Source: Pedobacter sp. KBW06 (GTDB lineage: Bacteria; Bacteroidota; Bacteroidia; Sphingobacteriales; Sphingobacteriaceae). Taken from it: a stretch of 64,000 nucleotides of DNA. Made by a program: the position numbers and the translations under genes. Shown here piece after piece: positions 63,557 to 64,000 of the stretch. The notes beneath the pieces are model-generated. The model was not told the DNA's origin. It saw only the letters and a program-made list of their open reading frames with translations, and did not search any database. The number at the start of each line of letters is the position of its first letter. Positions within the stretch are counted from its first letter, which is position 1. The DNA lies in NCBI RefSeq assembly GCF_003852525.1, contig NZ_QAJL01000001.1, positions 2,183,268-2,247,267 of the forward strand. Direction: 5' to 3'.

Positions 63557-63916
63557 ATGTCAAGTCAGTTAAAACCCGGGACATCGAACGCCTGTAATAT
63601 TACAGCCTTAAGCCTTGCGTGTGAGGTAAATGATGTATTAAGAGATATTAGCCCACGATGGAAAATGCAGGTACTGCATAAGGTCGCTTCGGGCACAAAA
63701 CAATTCAGCACATTAAAACATGCTTTCCCATCTTTGTCGGATCAGATACTTGGCAAAAGGCTTTCAGAATTAGTTAATGATAAATTAGTTGACAAAATAA
63801 TTCTCAAAGAGAAAGCTCCAAAAAGTATTCATTACATGATAACCGATAAAGGTTTGGAACTACTAAAAATTATTGACGATCTGCATAAATGGGGGCTGAA
63901 ATATTTTTCTGCTTAA
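63557..63916 (+). CDS. HxlR-family winged-helix regulator
   Basis: A 119-residue protein with the HxlR core: a short N-terminal Cys region (NACNITALSLACEVNDVL), the segment RWKMQVLHKVASGTKQFSTL and LSDQILGKRLSELVNDKLV. HxlR proteins sense electrophiles or aldehydes through cysteine residues in some cases. It likely controls the divergent hydrolase. Confidence 0.88.
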   Translation: MSSQLKPGTSNACNITALSLACEVNDVLRDISPRWKMQVLHKVASGTKQFSTLKHAFPSLSDQILGKRLSELVNDKLVDKIILKEKAPKSIHYMITDKGLELLKIIDDLHKWGLKYFSA

Positions 63917-63922
63917 CCCACG

Positions 63923-63970
63923 CCTTGCAGTCGCCTCTTCGTAATTTTGGTCATCGTCGGCATCACCACC
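63923..63970 (+). repeat. Promoter-like 48-bp repeat, copy 2
   Basis: A second copy of the 62618 repeat, with TTG at 63925-63927 and the -7 box TAATTTTG at 63942-63949, facing out of the right edge of the window. It is probably the promoter of a plus-strand gene that starts beyond 64000. Confidence 0.55.
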
Positions 63971-64000
63971 CAGGGCCCATTAGACAATAACAAGCTGATT

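Noticed and set aside
1..64000. tRNA, rRNA or known riboswitch genes
   Set aside because: No cloverleaf, rRNA segment or familiar riboswitch core was recognised by eye in the intergenic regions.

Overview
The window reads as chromosome of a Bacteroidota soil or plant type bacterium, most likely Pedobacter or a close Sphingobacteriaceae relative. The reasons are the many Bacteroidota-type -7 boxes (TAnnTTTG), the protein families present (Wzi-type capsule protein, 7TMR-DISM regulator with a C-terminal helix-turn-helix, ECF42 sigma factor with a YCII partner, DUF6686, DUF1972 glycosyltransferase) and moderate GC. This assignment is inference; no rRNA or tRNA gene was seen.

Region 1 (1-20.9 kb) is an exopolysaccharide or capsule locus. 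A truncated initiating sugar transferase leaves the left edge. It is divergent from a short plus-strand group (UDP-glucose dehydrogenase, mannose-1-phosphate guanylyltransferase, Wzi). A long minus-strand operon then runs from 20.9 kb down to 4.75 kb: CpsB-type phosphatase, Wza, Wzc-like tyrosine kinase, Wzx flippase, nitroreductase-like protein, pyruvyltransferase, Wzy polymerase, four glycosyltransferases, a GH99-like secreted protein, a hexapeptide acetyltransferase and an SGNH esterase. Together these make nucleotide sugars, assemble and decorate a repeat unit, flip and polymerise it, and export it.

Region 2 (21-32.4 kb) holds a phospholipase C-type phosphoesterase facing the most unusual gene of the window, a 1314-residue fusion of a DyP-type haem peroxidase to a glycyl radical enzyme. 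Its start codon is preceded by five tandem 21-23 bp repeats and a dyad. Upstream on the same strand are a membrane-tethered HTH regulator, a multi-PAS histidine kinase and a PAS protein without an ATPase domain.

Region 3 (32.7-46 kb) is mixed: an alpha/beta hydrolase, DUF6686 and a 46-residue membrane protein, a zinc alcohol dehydrogenase plus OPA-family transporter behind a promoter flanked by inverted repeats, an MscS channel, two secreted unknown proteins and a WGR/SWIM protein pair.

Region 4 (46-61 kb) is rich in small regulators and detoxification-type enzymes. A Crp/Fnr regulator is followed by two GTGA-N6-TCAC sites in front of a RidA gene. A MocR regulator is surrounded by three promoters, each carrying the same box exactly 26 bp upstream of the -7 element. 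A TetR regulator and an SDR gene each have a matching operator. An ECF42 sigma factor, AraC, VOC, GNAT and DUF1569 genes follow, and then a Tat-exported papain-like peptidase.

Region 5 (61-64 kb) is a scar-like zone. A truncated IS3 element splits a small secreted-protein gene whose frame resumes on the far side, and an alpha/beta hydrolase with a divergent HxlR regulator lies between two copies of a 48 bp promoter-like repeat.
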